Below, piece after piece: positions 41,121 to 49,333 of a stretch of 64,000 bases of DNA. The stretch covers positions 27,229 to 91,228 of the forward strand of contig JAFUCN010000069.1 of the NCBI GenBank assembly GCA_017459665.1, read 5' to 3'. The first letter of the stretch is position 1; every line of letters starts with the position of its first letter. A model generated the notes under the pieces. That model was not told the origin of the DNA. It did no database searches and saw nothing but the letters and a program-made list of their open reading frames with translations. The position numbers and the translations under genes were made by a program. This DNA is from Methanobrevibacter sp. GTDB lineage: Archaea; Methanobacteriota; Methanobacteria; Methanobacteriales; Methanobacteriaceae.

Positions 41121-42035
41121 CTAAGACCATATTTTTTTGAAATTCTCATAAATTGATTGAAACCATGACTTCTTTTCTTCGGGATGAGTGCCATTGAGAT
41201 TCTCACGCTTGCATGGATAGACAAAATCATCTAATCGCCAATCAAACTTATCATCTTGAGGTTCAGGTAAATAAAGATTAGTTGAACGTTCTTTTCTAGC
41301 ATTGAGTTGATAAAATTTGTTTTCTTGATCGATGTCAATCAAATGAAGTTCTTTTAGTTTCGGGTAAACTTTAAGAATCTCATTCCACATCTTCATTACG
41401 ATAAGATTGTCTTCTTTAGGTTGAATGTTTCGATCGATTCTTTGTTTAATAACTTTAATTAGAGTCAACCAATTCATGCTCATAAAGTATTGTTGTTCAG
41501 TTGACTTTGGAAGAACATATCGAGCATCCATAGTTGAGACTTTCTTTGAATCAACTAATTCTTTGTAAATTTGTTTTTGTTCGTCACATGTTTTAACATA
41601 ACGTTTAAAGAGCTCTGGGCTATTCATGATTGATTCCGGAACCATGATGTTGTCTTGAGCTAATGGTCTATCACCTGTGCAAACTGCAGAAAATGTAATT
41701 TCTCTGTGTCTCAAAAAGTGACTTACTCCAACATAAGTCATTCCTGTTACCAAGAAAGTAAAACGAAAAGTCTCCATAGAACCAGGAAGATGCTCACCTT
41801 TGAACATTCGAATAAGAATATCTTCTTTTTCTTCGTCAGTGTGTTCTTTAAGCCCCCAAGTCGCATCAACAAATTTCGGAATATAATCTTTTAATTGGTC
41901 CCATGTAAGATAAGAACCTAGTAAAAGTTGAACTCTTAAAAAAGCTTCTAAACAATTGTATTCAGTTTTAATTGTAGTGTCAAGAATGTTTGATGATTTG
42001 TGTTCAATCTTAGATAATTTTTCGTTTCTGGGCAT
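41121..42035 (-). CDS. thyX: Flavin-dependent thymidylate synthase (ThyX family)
   Basis: 304 residues. FLRHREITFSAVCTGDRPL aligns with the ThyX motif RHRxxSxNxxSxR, but Thr and Cys replace the usual serines. Later ARYVLPKSTEQQYFMSMNWLTL is the conserved substrate/flavin segment. Makes dTMP from dUMP with FAD and methylene-THF. The altered motif leaves room for a changed substrate, for example a thymine-analogue synthase (inference). Starts in the stop of the preceding gene. Confidence 0.75.
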   Translation of the reverse strand: MPRNEKLSKIEHKSSNILDTTIKTEYNCLEAFLRVQLLLGSYLTWDQLKDYIPKFVDATWGLKEHTDEEKEDILIRMFKGEHLPGSMETFRFTFLVTGMTYVGVSHFLRHREITFSAVCTGDRPLAQDNIMVPESIMNSPELFKRYVKTCDEQKQIYKELVDSKKVSTMDARYVLPKSTEQQYFMSMNWLTLIKVIKQRIDRNIQPKEDNLIVMKMWNEILKVYPKLKELHLIDIDQENKFYQLNARKERSTNLYLPEPQDDKFDWRLDDFVYPCKRENLNGTHPEEKKSWFQSIYENFKKIWS

Positions 42036-42619
42036 TATTCTAACTCCTTATTTCCTAAATCGAATACATTTTCTCCTGAAACATAATCATTTGCTTCTTC
42101 TTCATTTCGAATACAGTTATCAGCAGCTGATGCAAGCATAATGTTCATTTTTTGTCGAGAACTGTTGTCTAAGATTGTAATTTCGCTAACTTTATTACTA
42201 AAGACGATATTTTCTAAAGCTTTGTAGTATTCTTCTTTAGCGAGTTGAAATTGTTCAAAATCAATTAAATGAGATGAATAATCAGCTTGAGCATTCAACC
42301 ATTTCATTAAAGCTTTTTCAGCTTCATCTTTAATTTCTTTACTTTTGATTGAATAACCAATTTCAACTAAAACTCCTGAATCTCTAAATGAGATGTCAGC
42401 AAAAATTCCATCACAGCTATTGATTCCCTTAAGATCGTTTTGAAAGATTCTTCTAGCTCTATCGATAGTTAATGGTCCATCTCCTAAGTTTCCTGCATCA
42501 AATCTCGGTTCAAACAATTCAATATTCGCATTCTTTAGAATTGTTGTGAATGTTTGATAATTCTCTTCTTGCTCTGGACTAAACCATCCTGAGGCATAAT
42601 ACAATTTTTTGCTTTTCAT
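42035..42619 (-). CDS. Nucleoside 2-deoxyribosyltransferase-like protein
   Basis: 194 residues. LYYASGWFSPEQEENYQTF, an FEPRFD segment, GINSCDGIFADISFRDSGVLVEIGYS and a late LASAADNCI helix follow the family layout (Y/AxxxF...D...CD...DxGxxxEIG). A 40-residue insertion after EIGYSIK is unusual. Moves deoxyribose between bases or hydrolyses nucleosides; in phages such genes often accompany altered DNA bases. Confidence 0.65.
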   Translation of the reverse strand: MKSKKLYYASGWFSPEQEENYQTFTTILKNANIELFEPRFDAGNLGDGPLTIDRARRIFQNDLKGINSCDGIFADISFRDSGVLVEIGYSIKSKEIKDEAEKALMKWLNAQADYSSHLIDFEQFQLAKEEYYKALENIVFSNKVSEITILDNSSRQKMNIMLASAADNCIRNEEEANDYVSGENVFDLGNKELE

Positions 42620-42639
42620 TTTACCTCCTCCATAATTTA

Positions 42640-42668
42640 ATTATAAATCTTTTAGAGGCAAATGTAAA
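42640..42668 (-). promoter_or_regulatory. Leftward sigma70-type promoter
   Basis: Minus strand TTTACA (42668-42663), 17 bases, TATAAT (42645-42640), then GGAGG before ATG 42619. Confidence 0.7.
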
Positions 42669-42670
42669 TA

Positions 42671-42955
42671 TCAAATTAGAATATCGTCAATTCCATTTTC
42701 TAAAGCATCATCGATTGTTTTGCCCTTTTGAGTATTAAAAAACCAAACAAACGGCATTTCGATTCCTATTTTTACAGCTTCTTCTGCCCATCCTCTCCAT
42801 AATCCTACTTGCTTAACTTGTGATTCGATTCCTTTTTCTTTTAGTTTGTTGATAATGGGAGAATAGACTTTTGCATGACCACAAAGGGTACAATCAGTCG
42901 TATAAATAAATGCTTTATTTCGATTTGGATTTTTTAGATTGTCGTTGATTAACAT
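42671..42955 (-). CDS. Glutaredoxin-like protein
   Basis: 94 residues: FIYTTDCTLCGHAKVYSPII has the thioredoxin-fold CxxC, and IEMPFVWFFNTQKGKTIDDAL supplies the cis-Pro segment. Probably reduces a phage or host ribonucleotide reductase or ThyX partner. Confidence 0.65.
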   Translation of the reverse strand: MLINDNLKNPNRNKAFIYTTDCTLCGHAKVYSPIINKLKEKGIESQVKQVGLWRGWAEEAVKIGIEMPFVWFFNTQKGKTIDDALENGIDDILI

Positions 42956-43124
42956 GTTTTGCCTCTTCTAAGATTATTTTTTCTAATTCTTGATACATTT
43001 TTTGTCCTGGGTTTTTAGAATCAACTATTTTATTGAAAAGACAGGTTTTATGAAGACAATCATGTTCACAAATCTCACAAATGCATTTAAGCTTTTCTCT
43101 TGAGTTCTTAGATAATGTTGCCAT
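42915..43124 (-). CDS. Small Cys-rich protein
   Basis: 69 residues with CICEICEHDCLHKTCLF, a cluster of six Cys and two His that probably binds zinc, and a basic C-terminus (QRQSKKSKSK). Leaderless-type start: TATAAC seven bases upstream. Unknown role. Confidence 0.55.
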   Translation of the reverse strand: MATLSKNSREKLKCICEICEHDCLHKTCLFNKIVDSKNPGQKMYQELEKIILEEAKHVNQRQSKKSKSK

Positions 43125-43157
43125 ATTTTATGTTATAACACATTCTGTTAAAGTAAA

Positions 43158-43505
43158 TCATGATTTTCTGTCATTTTCGCAAGAAGAACAAGGCTTTATT
43201 TTTCCATTAGTTAATAGTGACATGATTGTATAAATTGGTCCAACTTCTGTTCCAACTTCCCCTGCAAGAATAAGAGCGTAAGAGAGATGCTTATAAACAC
43301 AGTATAACATCCCTGTTGTTTTTGCAGCTAACAGATGATTATAAGCGGCTTCTAATGTTCCTACTAATCTAATCATGTCTTCTAATTCTAAAGTATCTTC
43401 TATTTCTTTATCACTGCTCAATTCGTCATCGAGAATTCTGGTGTATGCTCTTCTCAATTTTTGTACTTCTAAAATTGATTTTTCTATTGCTTCATCAATT
43501 TGCAT
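43158..43505 (-). CDS. Hypothetical helical protein
   Basis: 115 residues from ATG 43505 (MQIDEAIEKS, AGGAAAA upstream); starts inside the end of the phosphoesterase gene. Ends with KPCSSCEND, a lone CxxC. Not recognised. Confidence 0.5.
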   Translation of the reverse strand: MQIDEAIEKSILEVQKLRRAYTRILDDELSSDKEIEDTLELEDMIRLVGTLEAAYNHLLAAKTTGMLYCVYKHLSYALILAGEVGTEVGPIYTIMSLLTNGKIKPCSSCENDRKS

Positions 43506-44190
43506 ATTCCCATTTTCCTGTTTCAGTATCAATTATAATAAATCTTTCTTCTCCATAGGATTCACCCCGATTTGTAGAAAATACATCTGTTGAAATAATT
43601 TCGTCAACTTCAGAGACTGTTTCTAAAGGAGTATGTCCTACAACTTGTTTAATTGGACGCTCTTTTGTTCCCTGATACATGATTGTTCCATCAATTTGAG
43701 GTCTTACCCATAAAGGACCAATATCAGTCCAAAGTCTTCCAAATGACATTTCATTGATTTTATCAACGATTTCTTCTGGTGATAAGTTTTCTAAATGATT
43801 CTCTGTCAAGAATTCATCACTAATTCCTGCATGCGAAAAGATAACGTTATCAATTATACAAGCAATTTTAGGCTCAAAGTTTCTATAGTATGATTCTGCA
43901 TATGTTTCTCCACTTTTAACATTTCCTGTAACGGGACTATGAATCAAATAAGAGACTTCATGATTACCAAGAAGCCAGATAGTTTTCGGATGAACCGTCT
44001 TAAACCAAACCATGATTCCATTGTGAGCTCTATAATCTTCTGGTGTTGCATAAAAATCATCTATGTTGTCACCTAACTGAATAACAGTTAAAGGAATGTT
44101 TTTCATTGCATAATCTTGAATGATTTCATCTGCACGTTCGAAAATCCAAGGTTTCAAGTGAGTATCACTTATTATTAGAATTTTTGCCAT
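43495..44190 (-). CDS. Metallophosphoesterase (PPP/calcineurin-like)
   Basis: 231 residues with ISDTHLK, LGDNIDDF, LGNHEVSY, FSHAGIS and VVGHTPL, the protein-phosphatase-like order D-x-H, GDxxD, GNHE, H, GHTP. Could dephosphorylate proteins or nucleotides. Downstream of the NUMOD3 homing nuclease and overlapping its end by 26 bases. Confidence 0.75.
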   Translation of the reverse strand: MAKILIISDTHLKPWIFERADEIIQDYAMKNIPLTVIQLGDNIDDFYATPEDYRAHNGIMVWFKTVHPKTIWLLGNHEVSYLIHSPVTGNVKSGETYAESYYRNFEPKIACIIDNVIFSHAGISDEFLTENHLENLSPEEIVDKINEMSFGRLWTDIGPLWVRPQIDGTIMYQGTKERPIKQVVGHTPLETVSEVDEIISTDVFSTNRGESYGEERFIIIDTETGKWEYAN

Positions 44191-44758
44191 TTTGTTTTTC
44201 CTTTCTTATTTTCCAAACTTTCTTAAGTGCTTCTGACCTTTTGATTGATATTTGCCGAAGCTCTTCGTTTGTCTTTTTATTTCTAGCAATTTCTCTGCTT
44301 CTGTTTGCTTTTTCTATCGATTCTTTTGTATGATGTTTTCCATAAAATCCATTTTTCTCTCCAAAGTTTCCTTTATGAGATTCAGATAAATGTTTTTTAT
44401 GTTCTTTAGATAACGTCTTACCTTTGTTCCATGCTTGTCGACCTGTTCTAGTTTTTGACCACTGTAGTTTTGTCTTAGGAGAGTGTTGTATTCTTTCTTC
44501 ATCATAAGATTTCATTCTATTATATTGAGGATTCAGTTGCATAATAAACTTTTTCTCTGTTTCAGCAGCATTATCAAATCCTTCAACATATTTTAGAATT
44601 TCTCTATGAAAGTTTTCTTTACCGTATTTTTTAATTGCTTTCTTGATATCAACTCCTGAGCCGTAGTAATTGTTCCAACTAGAAATCAGTCTTTTTCCTA
44701 CATAAAAATCACCAGTTATTAAGTTAGTAATTTTATAAATATAGAATTGCTTATTCAA
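44165..44758 (-). CDS. GIY-YIG homing endonuclease with NUMOD3 motifs
   Basis: 197 residues, intact. FYIYKITNLITGDFYVGKR is the GIY-YIG core; NYYGSGVDIKKAIKKYGKEN and the tail with KLQWSKTRTGRQAWNKGKTL, EKNGFYGKHHTKESIEKAN are NUMOD3-type DNA-binding repeats. Same family as the broken copy at 35.9-36.6 kb, so it is a useful intact reference for that frameshift. Confidence 0.85.
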   Translation of the reverse strand: MNKQFYIYKITNLITGDFYVGKRLISSWNNYYGSGVDIKKAIKKYGKENFHREILKYVEGFDNAAETEKKFIMQLNPQYNRMKSYDEERIQHSPKTKLQWSKTRTGRQAWNKGKTLSKEHKKHLSESHKGNFGEKNGFYGKHHTKESIEKANRSREIARNKKTNEELRQISIKRSEALKKVWKIRKEKQNGKNSNNK

Positions 44759-44785
44759 GTTTACCTCCTTAACGACCTGTTAGTT

Positions 44786-45103
44786 TTATTTTAATCTATT
44801 TAGTTGACTTTGTAAACCTGTCTTTTCAAACTTAATAAAATCGTTGATTGTAGTTAAACATTCTTGAAGCGTCAAATTTTTGTTTTTCGTTTTTGATTTC
44901 ATTACTTCATTAAGTTTAGATAATAGCTCATTAGAACCTTGGATTCTATATTTTTCATACTCACGATAAAGTTCTCCTAATTGAAATGGTGTAAGAATCA
45001 AATTCGATTTATTGTTCTTATAACAGAAGACATGGTCAACTAAAGTAGAATCAAAGTTAATTTTATTAGCAAATTTTTGATAGTCTTCTAATGTGATATT
45101 CAT
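44786..45103 (-). CDS. Hypothetical protein
   Basis: 105 residues, helical; GGAGAAGAAT before ATG. First of eight small leftward genes that follow one another with ATGA-type overlaps or gaps of a few bases. Its end holds a TTTACA that may be the -35 for the homing nuclease gene. Confidence 0.55.
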   Translation of the reverse strand: MNITLEDYQKFANKINFDSTLVDHVFCYKNNKSNLILTPFQLGELYREYEKYRIQGSNELLSKLNEVMKSKTKNKNLTLQECLTTINDFIKFEKTGLQSQLNRLK

Positions 45104-45327
45104 TCTTCTCCTTCATTCTTTACAAAATATGTAATTTTGTAGCTATCATAACCTTGTCCCAACTCATCAAGTTCATCTATCATTTTGTCAAAATTACGTG
45201 GACAATGTCCTAAACGGGTTCTTGCAATTCTTCGTAAATGCTGTTCTGCTTGTGCATATTTTCTAAAGACTCCGAAAAATTCAGATTGTATTGAACTTTC
45301 ATTCCAAACTATATAACCTTCTTTCAT
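45100..45327 (-). CDS. Hypothetical protein
   Basis: 75 residues, basic centre (LRRIARTRLGHCPRN), ATGA overlaps at both ends. Not recognised. Confidence 0.5.
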   Translation of the reverse strand: MKEGYIVWNESSIQSEFFGVFRKYAQAEQHLRRIARTRLGHCPRNFDKMIDELDELGQGYDSYKITYFVKNEGEE

Positions 45328-45491
45328 TTGAGCTCCTCTTGATTTTCTCTAGCTATGTCTGATAGGTCTTGAAAGAAATTTGCTTCCATAATGTCCAAAT
45401 AGATATCGTAAAGTTTATCTCCTGTTGTAGAGTTTTCTTTTGCTACTTTCCAAAGAGTTTTAGTTTCTTCTTCATTTAGAAAGATTTTCAT
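45324..45491 (-). CDS. 55-residue hypothetical protein
   Basis: ATG 45491 with GGAGGGAGC directly upstream and TGA at 45324-45326, overlapping the neighbours at both ends by 4 bases. Opens MKIFLNEEETKTLWKVAKEN and is wholly helical by composition. Fits the operon spacing exactly. Confidence 0.6.
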   Translation of the reverse strand: MKIFLNEEETKTLWKVAKENSTTGDKLYDIYLDIMEANFFQDLSDIARENQEELK

Positions 45492-45670
45492 GCTCCCTCC
45501 ACAAAGTTGATTAAATCTATTTCTGATTTGAAGTTCTTATTTTCTAATTCTGTCCAGAAAGCTTCTTGAGCTTCTTCATCTAGACTTTCGATATCTCTTA
45601 GAAATCTTCCGTAAAATCCTTGACTTCTTGCAAGATTGATAAAAAGCTGTTTTATTTGTTCTCGTTTCAT
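45488..45670 (-). CDS. Small hypothetical protein
   Basis: 60 residues: MKREQIKQLFINLARSQGFY start, acidic remainder. Resembles the small phage proteins whose name line is only 'Fis-like/DUF', but no family is recognised here. ATGA overlaps on both sides. Confidence 0.5.
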   Translation of the reverse strand: MKREQIKQLFINLARSQGFYGRFLRDIESLDEEAQEAFWTELENKNFKSEIDLINFVEGA

Positions 45671-45885
45671 TTGACCCTTTCAATCATATCGTCAATTTCA
45701 TCTTGTGTAAATTCTCGTTCAATTTGAGTTTTCAAAACTGAATATCTACGAATTACGTTTGAATATTGTGTTTCTGAAAGTTTTGCAGCTTTTGCAGCAT
45801 GTTGCCATTCAGTAATCATGTTATAAACTCCGCTTCTACGAACTTTTTCGTATTTGAGCCAAGCTGTCATTAAATTGTGATTCAT
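45667..45885 (-). CDS. Small hypothetical protein
   Basis: 72 residues with a helix-turn-helix-like stretch (AKAAKLSETQYSNVIRRY). Could bind DNA, not certain. ATGA overlaps. Confidence 0.5.
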   Translation of the reverse strand: MNHNLMTAWLKYEKVRRSGVYNMITEWQHAAKAAKLSETQYSNVIRRYSVLKTQIEREFTQDEIDDMIERVK

Positions 45886-46178
45886 TTGAGTTTCTCCAAG
45901 TTAAACTTATAAAGTGGGTATGTGCAATAACCGCTTTGTTGATATGCTCCTGTGAATTCACCAAGCTGATTTTCTTTGATGAATTCTTCAGCTGTTGGAT
46001 TGTTGTTAGTATCTACAAATCCATATTCTTCTTTTAGAGGAATGTCAAGATTTGTAGTTAAAACTGCAACTTGTCCTTCGCGGTCATTATTTAAGATAAT
46101 TGCTAAATTATTGTTTGTTGAATAATTTGTTTTGATGATGTTGACGTTATATGTTCCATAAGGTGTTTTGTAAATCAT
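45882..46178 (-). CDS. Hypothetical protein
   Basis: 98 residues, beta-rich with many Asn (YSTNNNLAIILNNDREGQVA). Not recognised. ATGA overlaps. Confidence 0.5.
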   Translation of the reverse strand: MIYKTPYGTYNVNIIKTNYSTNNNLAIILNNDREGQVAVLTTNLDIPLKEEYGFVDTNNNPTAEEFIKENQLGEFTGAYQQSGYCTYPLYKFNLEKLK

Positions 46179-46366
46179 GCTTCCTCCTGTTGGAAGTCCA
46201 TTTCGTTTTTATCTACAATTTGACTTGCAATATCATTAAGACGAAAATAGTAATCCTCCATATCTTTTCGAGTCCATTTTCCATCTACGTAAAAGATGGT
46301 TCGAATTTCATCACGTGTTCTATTGATTGAATTCCAGATAAGTTCTACTTTAATTGCTTCTCTCAT
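46175..46366 (-). CDS. Small hypothetical protein
   Basis: 63 residues, helical, coupled to the next gene by ATGA. Not recognised. Confidence 0.5.
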   Translation of the reverse strand: MREAIKVELIWNSINRTRDEIRTIFYVDGKWTRKDMEDYYFRLNDIASQIVDKNEMDFQQEEA

Positions 46367-46368
46367 AA

Positions 46369-46638
46369 TTACTCCTTTACATAATTTGTATAAAGATTGT
46401 TAATCATTAACGAATTTTCTTTCAAATAAGCTTGATTTTTTGTAAGCTTTGAATCAAATTCGTTTAATGCTCGTAGAACTTCTTTACAATAGTTCCATTC
46501 TTGGTCAACTTCTTTAATTGCTTTTTTGTAATCTTTAAACCAAGATTTACAAGCATCTAAAGAGTTAAGATTTTTTGGGTCATCCAATTGAGGAAAGATT
46601 TCTCGAATCTGCTCAATTATTGATGTAAATTGATTCAT
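46369..46638 (-). CDS. Hypothetical helical protein
   Basis: 89 residues, GGAGC before ATG 46638 and first gene behind the 46685-46713 promoter, so it heads the small-gene operon 44786-46638. Confidence 0.55.
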   Translation of the reverse strand: MNQFTSIIEQIREIFPQLDDPKNLNSLDACKSWFKDYKKAIKEVDQEWNYCKEVLRALNEFDSKLTKNQAYLKENSLMINNLYTNYVKE

Positions 46639-46684
46639 TTTAGCTCCTTTGCTATATTAGTAGAACCAACTGGTTCCTAATATA

Positions 46685-46713
46685 ATTATATTACAAAGTA
46701 TCAAAAAAGTAAA
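46685..46713 (-). promoter_or_regulatory. Leftward sigma70-type promoter
   Basis: Minus strand TTTACT (46713-46708), 17 bases, TATAAT (46690-46685). The non-coding stretch 46714-46820 next to it carries the same word family as the other control regions: GGAGATATCTCTGAG near 46750, GAGCTAGAAGTATCTTAGAG and ATTCTGGAACGTCTGAGAAG near 46830. Confidence 0.65.
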
Positions 46714-46820
46714 TACTTTTTTCGATATTCGGAATACTTTGTGTCACATCACAGGAGATATCTCTGAGCTTTAGAAAATCTTCATGTATAAGAACTATCA
46801 CAATATGAGCTAGAAGTATC

Positions 46821-47162
46821 TTAGAGATAATTCTGGAACGTCTGAGAAGACTTTTTGAACTCATTGGCATCATTCATCGCGTTTAATATAGCTAGATAGT
46901 TAATAATATCTCCTGTCTTCTCTTGCAGAAGTTGAGAATCGCATGGAACTTTCTTGAATATGATGTCTCTTAAGCTTACTAGATGCTTTAAGCAATACAT
47001 AAAAAGAACTTCTTCCATAGGACGTCCTGACATGTCAGAACCTTCTTTGAAATTATTTAATGGGTCATCATCTGGAGTATATTCTTTGCTTTTGTGTATA
47101 AGAGTGTTTTTGCATCGTTCAAAAGTTGCTTCTATTGATTTATCAAAATCTTCTCTATTCAT
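46821..47162 (-). CDS. DUF1599/Nmad1-like protein
   Basis: 113 residues. HKSKEYTPDDDPLNNFKEGS followed by KHLVSLRDIIFKK and QEKTGDIINYLAILNAM matches the phage family annotated as nucleotide-modification-associated domain 1 (K-x-Y/D...NF...KH...D.INYL). Supports the idea of non-standard DNA bases, but the family function is not proven. Confidence 0.6.
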   Translation of the reverse strand: MNREDFDKSIEATFERCKNTLIHKSKEYTPDDDPLNNFKEGSDMSGRPMEEVLFMYCLKHLVSLRDIIFKKVPCDSQLLQEKTGDIINYLAILNAMNDANEFKKSSQTFQNYL

Positions 47163-47446
47163 TAGTCATCCTTAACATTAGCATTATTTTGTGTTACGTT
47201 ATCAGCCATATTCAAAATATCATCGACTCCTTCTTTACATTGTTTTTCATCATTCTTAAAGAGAACACAGACTTTCTCAGCTGTTGTTCTAACTTTATTA
47301 TTTTCTAAAACTGCATGAACTATCGATGTGATTGCAACACCTAGTAGAAATGATAATCCCATTTTTAGAATCTTATGAGCAAGTTTTTGCTTGCGTGTTT
47401 TACGAGATTTTTCTCTTTTCTTAGGAATAATGATTTCAGGATTCAT
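47162..47446 (-). CDS. Small membrane protein
   Basis: About 94 residues from ATG 47446, which overlaps the YqaJ gene stop. Basic N-terminus (PKKREKSRKTRKQKLAHK), one transmembrane helix (MGLSFLLGVAITSIVHAVL), acidic C-terminal half with two Cys. N-in membrane anchor; role unknown. Confidence 0.55.
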   Translation of the reverse strand: MNPEIIIPKKREKSRKTRKQKLAHKILKMGLSFLLGVAITSIVHAVLENNKVRTTAEKVCVLFKNDEKQCKEGVDDILNMADNVTQNNANVKDD

Positions 47447-48062
47447 TAAGTGCTTTCTTGAATGCTTTTTGATATTTTTCATTAGGAAGAATCTTTTTGA
47501 TGTAAAGTACTTTATCAGGGTGACGTCTTCCATCTTCGGTTAGACGTTCATCTAAATAATCAGGATTATATTGAACGAAATAGCAACATTCAGCCTCAGT
47601 AATCCAAACATTCCACTGAATTTGACACATGATATGTTCATCAATTTTTTCATGACAAGATTCATGATGTTTGAAACCAAAGCACTTAATTTCACAAATT
47701 TCTTTGATTCGATCTTCATCAAAAATGACTCCATCAGGAGAACACCCAACATTTTCTATGTCAGTTCTAAGAACAAATCCTACTTCATCAATTTTTAGAG
47801 TCTCATCATAAATGCCTTGTTGAATGAGTTTTTCTCTTAGAAGATAACGCGCATCAGGTTCTAAGTCTAATCCTCGTTTTGCTGCTTTGCTAACTGGTCC
47901 CGAGTATCTTAAGGAATTAGTTGCATGTTTGAATGCTTGTTGAAGAGCATAAGTTTTTCCGTGTTTAAGAAGGTCATAACTCAAAGTACCACTAATTGTT
48001 CTTTGCTTTACTTTGAACCATTCAGGTGAGCTTTGCTTAAAAGTCATAATTTCATAATTCAT
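47436..48062 (-). CDS. YqaJ-like recombination exonuclease
   Basis: About 208 residues from ATG 48062 (GGAGAT upstream). FKQSSPEWFKVKQRTISGT, AKRGLDLEPDARYL, GCSPDGVIFDEDRIKEICEIKCFG (catalytic D and E-x-K) and HIMCQIQWNVWI are the lambda-exonuclease/YqaJ motifs. Degrades a 5' strand to start single-strand-annealing recombination; neighbours RusA and SSB fit. Confidence 0.8.
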   Translation of the reverse strand: MNYEIMTFKQSSPEWFKVKQRTISGTLSYDLLKHGKTYALQQAFKHATNSLRYSGPVSKAAKRGLDLEPDARYLLREKLIQQGIYDETLKIDEVGFVLRTDIENVGCSPDGVIFDEDRIKEICEIKCFGFKHHESCHEKIDEHIMCQIQWNVWITEAECCYFVQYNPDYLDERLTEDGRRHPDKVLYIKKILPNEKYQKAFKKALNES

Positions 48063-48411
48063 CGATTTGTATCTCCACTCTTGGGTTGTCTCTATCAAGT
48101 TGAGCATAAGCAGAAAACTGTTGAATAATCTTCCAGTTGTCATCTTTTAGAAAATGTATATCAACTAATAGGTCGTTGATAGATTCTATCTTGTTAGAAA
48201 TATCTGTCTTTCGTAAATCAGGCATAAAAAATTCATAATGTATATGAATTGGAAAGTCAATATTCTCTTCTTTTAGTTTTTCAAGTTGTTTTTCTGCTTG
48301 TTTATGCCACTTTACATAGCTGCTTGATGGAAATGAACGCCCTGTTTTTCTGTTAGTTATTCTGCTATTCTTTTTTGAAGGCACTCTTCCGATTAAGGTA
48401 AAATTGTACAT
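48052..48411 (-). CDS. rusA: RusA-like Holliday junction resolvase
   Basis: 119 residues. GRVPSKKNSRI at the start, DLRKTDISNKIESINDLLVD in the middle (the acidic, metal-binding core), LKDDNWKIIQQFSAY then NPRVEIQI. All RusA signatures. Cuts recombination junctions before packaging. Confidence 0.85.
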   Translation of the reverse strand: MYNFTLIGRVPSKKNSRITNRKTGRSFPSSSYVKWHKQAEKQLEKLKEENIDFPIHIHYEFFMPDLRKTDISNKIESINDLLVDIHFLKDDNWKIIQQFSAYAQLDRDNPRVEIQIDEL

Positions 48412-48896
48412 TACAATACTTTCTGAGAGATTCCCATATTAACGTTTACTTCATTGATAAGAGAAGCAATTTTTCTAACAGCAACAAAGTTTCGTTCATA
48501 ACGATTAAAGATAACTTGTGTTTCTTTAAGAATTGCTTTAGCTTTTATGACATCATCTTGTGCATCTTGAACTGCCTGTTGGCAAAGAACCCAAGAAGAA
48601 CGATCTCCTTCAGAGAGTAATTCTTTTCGTGCTTTTAATTCAATTGACTTCAGTTTGAATTCTGCTTCGATTCGTTTTGCTCGCGTTTGTGCTTCATCAT
48701 AGATAATTTCAAGTTTAGCGAGCTTGTTTTCGATTTCTTCCATCTTATAGGGAAGAGTTGTTAAAAGCTTTTCAACTTGGTCTTCAGAAAGTTTCGGAAG
48801 AAGGTCGATGTTTCTTAAAAGCTCATCAATTGGAATTGAAGCTTTTTCTTCCTCAACCTTCTTGATTTTATTATCTATCGATTGAAGCTCGTTCAT
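48411..48896 (-). CDS. Coiled-coil protein in recombination block
   Basis: 161 residues, almost entirely helical heptads (KLAKLEIIYDEAQTRAKRIE). Between SSB and RusA, with TAATG-type overlaps at both ends. Could be an accessory annealing factor; no family recognised. Confidence 0.55.
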   Translation of the reverse strand: MNELQSIDNKIKKVEEEKASIPIDELLRNIDLLPKLSEDQVEKLLTTLPYKMEEIENKLAKLEIIYDEAQTRAKRIEAEFKLKSIELKARKELLSEGDRSSWVLCQQAVQDAQDDVIKAKAILKETQVIFNRYERNFVAVRKIASLINEVNVNMGISQKVL

Positions 48897-49279
48897 TAAA
48901 ACTGAATCTCGTCCCAGTTAACTTCTTCATCAAGGACTTCGTCACTTGGTGCTTCTTCTTGATTTTGATTTTTATTAGAAAATTTGTTTAGGTAAATTGA
49001 GAAAGCTTTAATTTGAAGTGTTGAAATTGTTTTTCCATCTTTCTCATAAGAGTGATTTTCTAAACTTCCTTCAACTGTAATCTGATTTCCCTTCTTTACA
49101 ATCTTTTCAGCAGTTGAACAATTCTTCTCACCGATTAGCGCAATTGCAAAGAAATGTGGTTTTTCTTCTGACCCGTTCCAAATGTTTTGACAAATAGAAA
49201 AAACGCCAAGCTTGTCAGTTTTCTTTTCAAAATCACGAGCAACGGTTCCTGTTAGTATTACTTTATTTAGATTTGCCAT
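48896..49279 (-). CDS. ssb: Single-stranded DNA-binding protein
   Basis: 127 residues: NKVILTGTVARDFEKK, FFAIALIGEKNCSTAEKIVKKGNQITVEGSL and KDGKTISTLQIKAFSIYL form the OB-fold, followed by an acidic tail ending NWDEIQF (analogue of the bacterial SSB tip DDDIPF). Coats ssDNA and recruits partners by the tail. AGGAGG before ATG, promoter at 49304-49332. Confidence 0.85.
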   Translation of the reverse strand: MANLNKVILTGTVARDFEKKTDKLGVFSICQNIWNGSEEKPHFFAIALIGEKNCSTAEKIVKKGNQITVEGSLENHSYEKDGKTISTLQIKAFSIYLNKFSNKNQNQEEAPSDEVLDEEVNWDEIQF

Positions 49280-49303
49280 CTAATAACCTCCTTTATTATT
49301 TAT

Positions 49304-49332
49304 ATTATATCTTACTTTTTAGAAAATGTAAA
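49304..49332 (-). promoter_or_regulatory. Leftward sigma70-type promoter for ssb operon
   Basis: Minus strand TTTACA (49332-49327), 17 bases, TATAAT (49309-49304). Serves ssb, the coiled-coil gene, rusA and YqaJ. Confidence 0.7.
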
Positions 49333-49333
49333 C

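Noticed and set aside
46691..46873. Leftward 60-residue frame
   Set aside because: It covers the promoter and shared control words, has no ribosome binding site and overlaps the start of the non-coding gap.
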